From Prosthecobacter debontii (lineage in GTDB: Bacteria > Verrucomicrobiota > Verrucomicrobiia > Verrucomicrobiales > Verrucomicrobiaceae), in NCBI GenBank assembly GCA_945869675.1, contig CAMBPS010000004.1, forward strand, positions 1 to 64,000: 64,000 nucleotides of DNA, given 5' to 3'. Shown piece after piece: positions 63,078-64,000 of the stretch (its first letter is position 1; each line of letters begins with the position of its first letter). The notes below the pieces were generated by a model that was given only the letters and a program-made list of their open reading frames with translations, did no database searches and had not been told where the DNA came from. Made by a program: the position numbers and the translations under genes.

Positions 63078-63465
63078 CCACTGTCTCGACAGCCAGCAAC
63101 TTCAGGCCATACGGGACAAACTTTTCAAAGTCGCTGATATTTCGTGTCGCTACTTGAACATCTTTTGACATCGCACACGCGGCGATCATGCAATCGAAAT
63201 GGGAGCCGCGTTTCCGGCCCGTGTAATGAAACAGGCGTGAAGCCTGCTCTGCCTCCTTGGCAGTGAAGTCGGCAATGCGACCCTCCAGAATGGCGTGCAC
63301 CGCGTCCTTTTGCGGTTTTGTGTGCGGGCCATTCAAAAACTCTGACCAAGCAATGGCTGAGACAGCTAGTTTCTCTCCGTTCTCCAGCCACTTTCGAATC
63401 ACTGAGAGAGATGGCGACCCGATGGTGACGAGGTCGATGAGAAGGTTGGTATCCAGATGGATCAT
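63067..63465 (-). CDS. vapC: PIN-domain toxin, VapC type
   Basis: A 132-residue PIN ribonuclease. From MIHLDTNLLIDL the acidic catalytic residues are Asp5, Glu42 (SEFLNG), Asp91 (FDCMIAA) and Asp112 (NISDFEKF). It overlaps the antitoxin gene by 4 bases (ATGA at 63462-63465), the usual toxin-antitoxin arrangement with antitoxin first. VapC toxins cleave specific tRNAs or rRNA. The stop lies inside the convergent response-regulator gene. Confidence 0.9.
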   Translation of the reverse strand: MIHLDTNLLIDLVTIGSPSLSVIRKWLENGEKLAVSAIAWSEFLNGPHTKPQKDAVHAILEGRIADFTAKEAEQASRLFHYTGRKRGSHFDCMIAACAMSKDVQVATRNISDFEKFVPYGLKLLAVETVATP

Positions 63466-63743
63466 ACTTCCCACCAATAGCGTTTGGCCTCGCGTTCAGC
63501 TTGCACCTCCTCGCGAAAAGCTTCGGTCTCCTGCAAGGAAAGTCCGCCACCGTTTTGCAACCAATCCAAGGCTTTGATGGGTTTGGGACATTGGTCTTTC
63601 ATGTCTTCCTCCTCCTTAATACGACGCACCGCTCTTCGCATAACCTCAGCTTTTGGGACACTCCATTTCTGCGCCAGCAAATCCAGTGCAGCTAAGGTAA
63701 AAGGATCCAAAGCCATGCTGGTTCGGGTGAGTGTGTATGCCAT
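63462..63743 (-). CDS. vapB: VapB-like antitoxin
   Basis: The 93-residue protein has a ribbon-helix-helix DNA-binding N-terminus (MAYTLTRTSMALDPFTLAALDLLAQKWSVPKAEVMRRAVRRIKEEED) and a flexible toxin-binding C-terminus ending EREAKRYWWEV. I start at 63743 rather than 11 codons earlier, because a perfect palindrome lies immediately upstream at 63746-63759. It should neutralise VapC and repress the operon. Confidence 0.85.
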   Translation of the reverse strand: MAYTLTRTSMALDPFTLAALDLLAQKWSVPKAEVMRRAVRRIKEEEDMKDQCPKPIKALDWLQNGGGLSLQETEAFREEVQAEREAKRYWWEV

Positions 63744-63745
63744 GT

Positions 63746-63759
63746 GGTAACATGTTACC
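63746..63759. promoter_or_regulatory. Palindromic operator of the vapBC-like operon
   Basis: GGTAACATGTTACC is a perfect 14-bp palindrome 2 bases upstream of the antitoxin start codon. Such sites are bound by VapB or VapBC for autoregulation. The rest of the right end (63760-64000) shows no gene I can support. Confidence 0.7.
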
Positions 63760-64000
63760 GCTGTTCTCGTTTTCAACTATTTTCTCGGCTCCTCCTTCTG
63801 TGACCCGTAAACCTTGAAACAGGAATGGAAGGTCGTTGAGTTGCGCTAGGGCTTGGTTTCACAAGGATTCTTCGACTCGAAGCGACTGTGTCTTGGGTGA
63901 CACTGCCCGAGAGGCGAAAAGCCTTGTGGAATCAATGACGGATGCAAATCGGCGGTCAACCATTCACGTTTTAAGGGTAAAAGAAACGGAAGTGGATGAG

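Overview
The window reads as chromosomal DNA of a Verrucomicrobiota bacterium, most likely Verrucomicrobiaceae (Prosthecobacter-like). This is inferred from gene content: five large secreted proteins of the planctomycete/verrucomicrobial cytochrome and DUF1501/DUF1549/DUF1553 families, three Gfo/Idh/MocA oxidoreductases (two of them with export signals), and a MntR-controlled manganese ABC operon beside leuC. I saw no rRNA, tRNA, CRISPR array, prophage or transposase. Coding density is high and no gene-free stretch exceeds 300 bases.

Layout. 1-244: 5' end of rpoN (sigma-54), running off the left edge. 0.4-3.7 kb: secreted oxidoreductase, GNAT acetyltransferase, AEC transporter. 3.7-8.8 kb: manganese uptake operon (outer-membrane protein, mntA, mntB, mntC, mntD) divergent from mntR, with two DtxR-type operator-like palindromes between them and an inverted pair of dispersed repeats inside the operon. 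8.9-10.3 kb: leuC without leuD. 10.3-21.2 kb: a WD40/cytochrome protein, a DUF1549/DUF1553 protein and a DUF1501 protein, split by a FIST sensor plus hybrid histidine kinase resembling NosP/NahK nitric-oxide sensing pairs. 21.5-22.9 kb: MazG-like pyrophosphatase and rsmH. 22.9-29.9 kb: sugar isomerase-like protein, a DUF4143 ATPase bracketed by two copies of one palindrome, an oxidoreductase and a second DUF1549/DUF1553 protein. 30-36.7 kb: heavy-metal RND efflux operon with small His/Cys-rich accessory proteins. 36.8-41.1 kb: oxidoreductase, M29 aminopeptidase, aminotransferase, RarD-like permease.

41.2-45.6 kb holds the best candidate for an undescribed system: a LysR-type regulator divergent from a tight three-gene operon of an unknown 204-aa protein, a DUF3696-type ATPase and a degenerate PLD-like protein. 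The architecture resembles anti-phage modules but I cannot match it to a named one. 45.7-49.0 kb is a HEAT-repeat/cytochrome protein carrying an in-frame REP-like palindrome. 49.1-53.7 kb is housekeeping: ddl, purine nucleoside phosphorylase, pdxH, hpt, moaD and a YhaM-like HD protein. 53.7-55.5 kb is an MBOAT/AlgJ-like fusion that seems to have lost catalytic residues in both halves. It is followed by gamma-glutamyltransferase, an orphan outer-membrane efflux protein, a three-gene signalling operon (repeat protein, OB-fold histidine kinase, NarL-type regulator) and a VapBC pair with a palindromic operator.

Functions rest on motif reading, not searches. Start codons were often moved downstream of the longest possible reading frame, guided by family N-termini, signal peptides and four-base ATGA overlaps. 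The plus-strand starts I examined lack recognisable Shine-Dalgarno sequences, so ribosome binding sites could not help choose among them.
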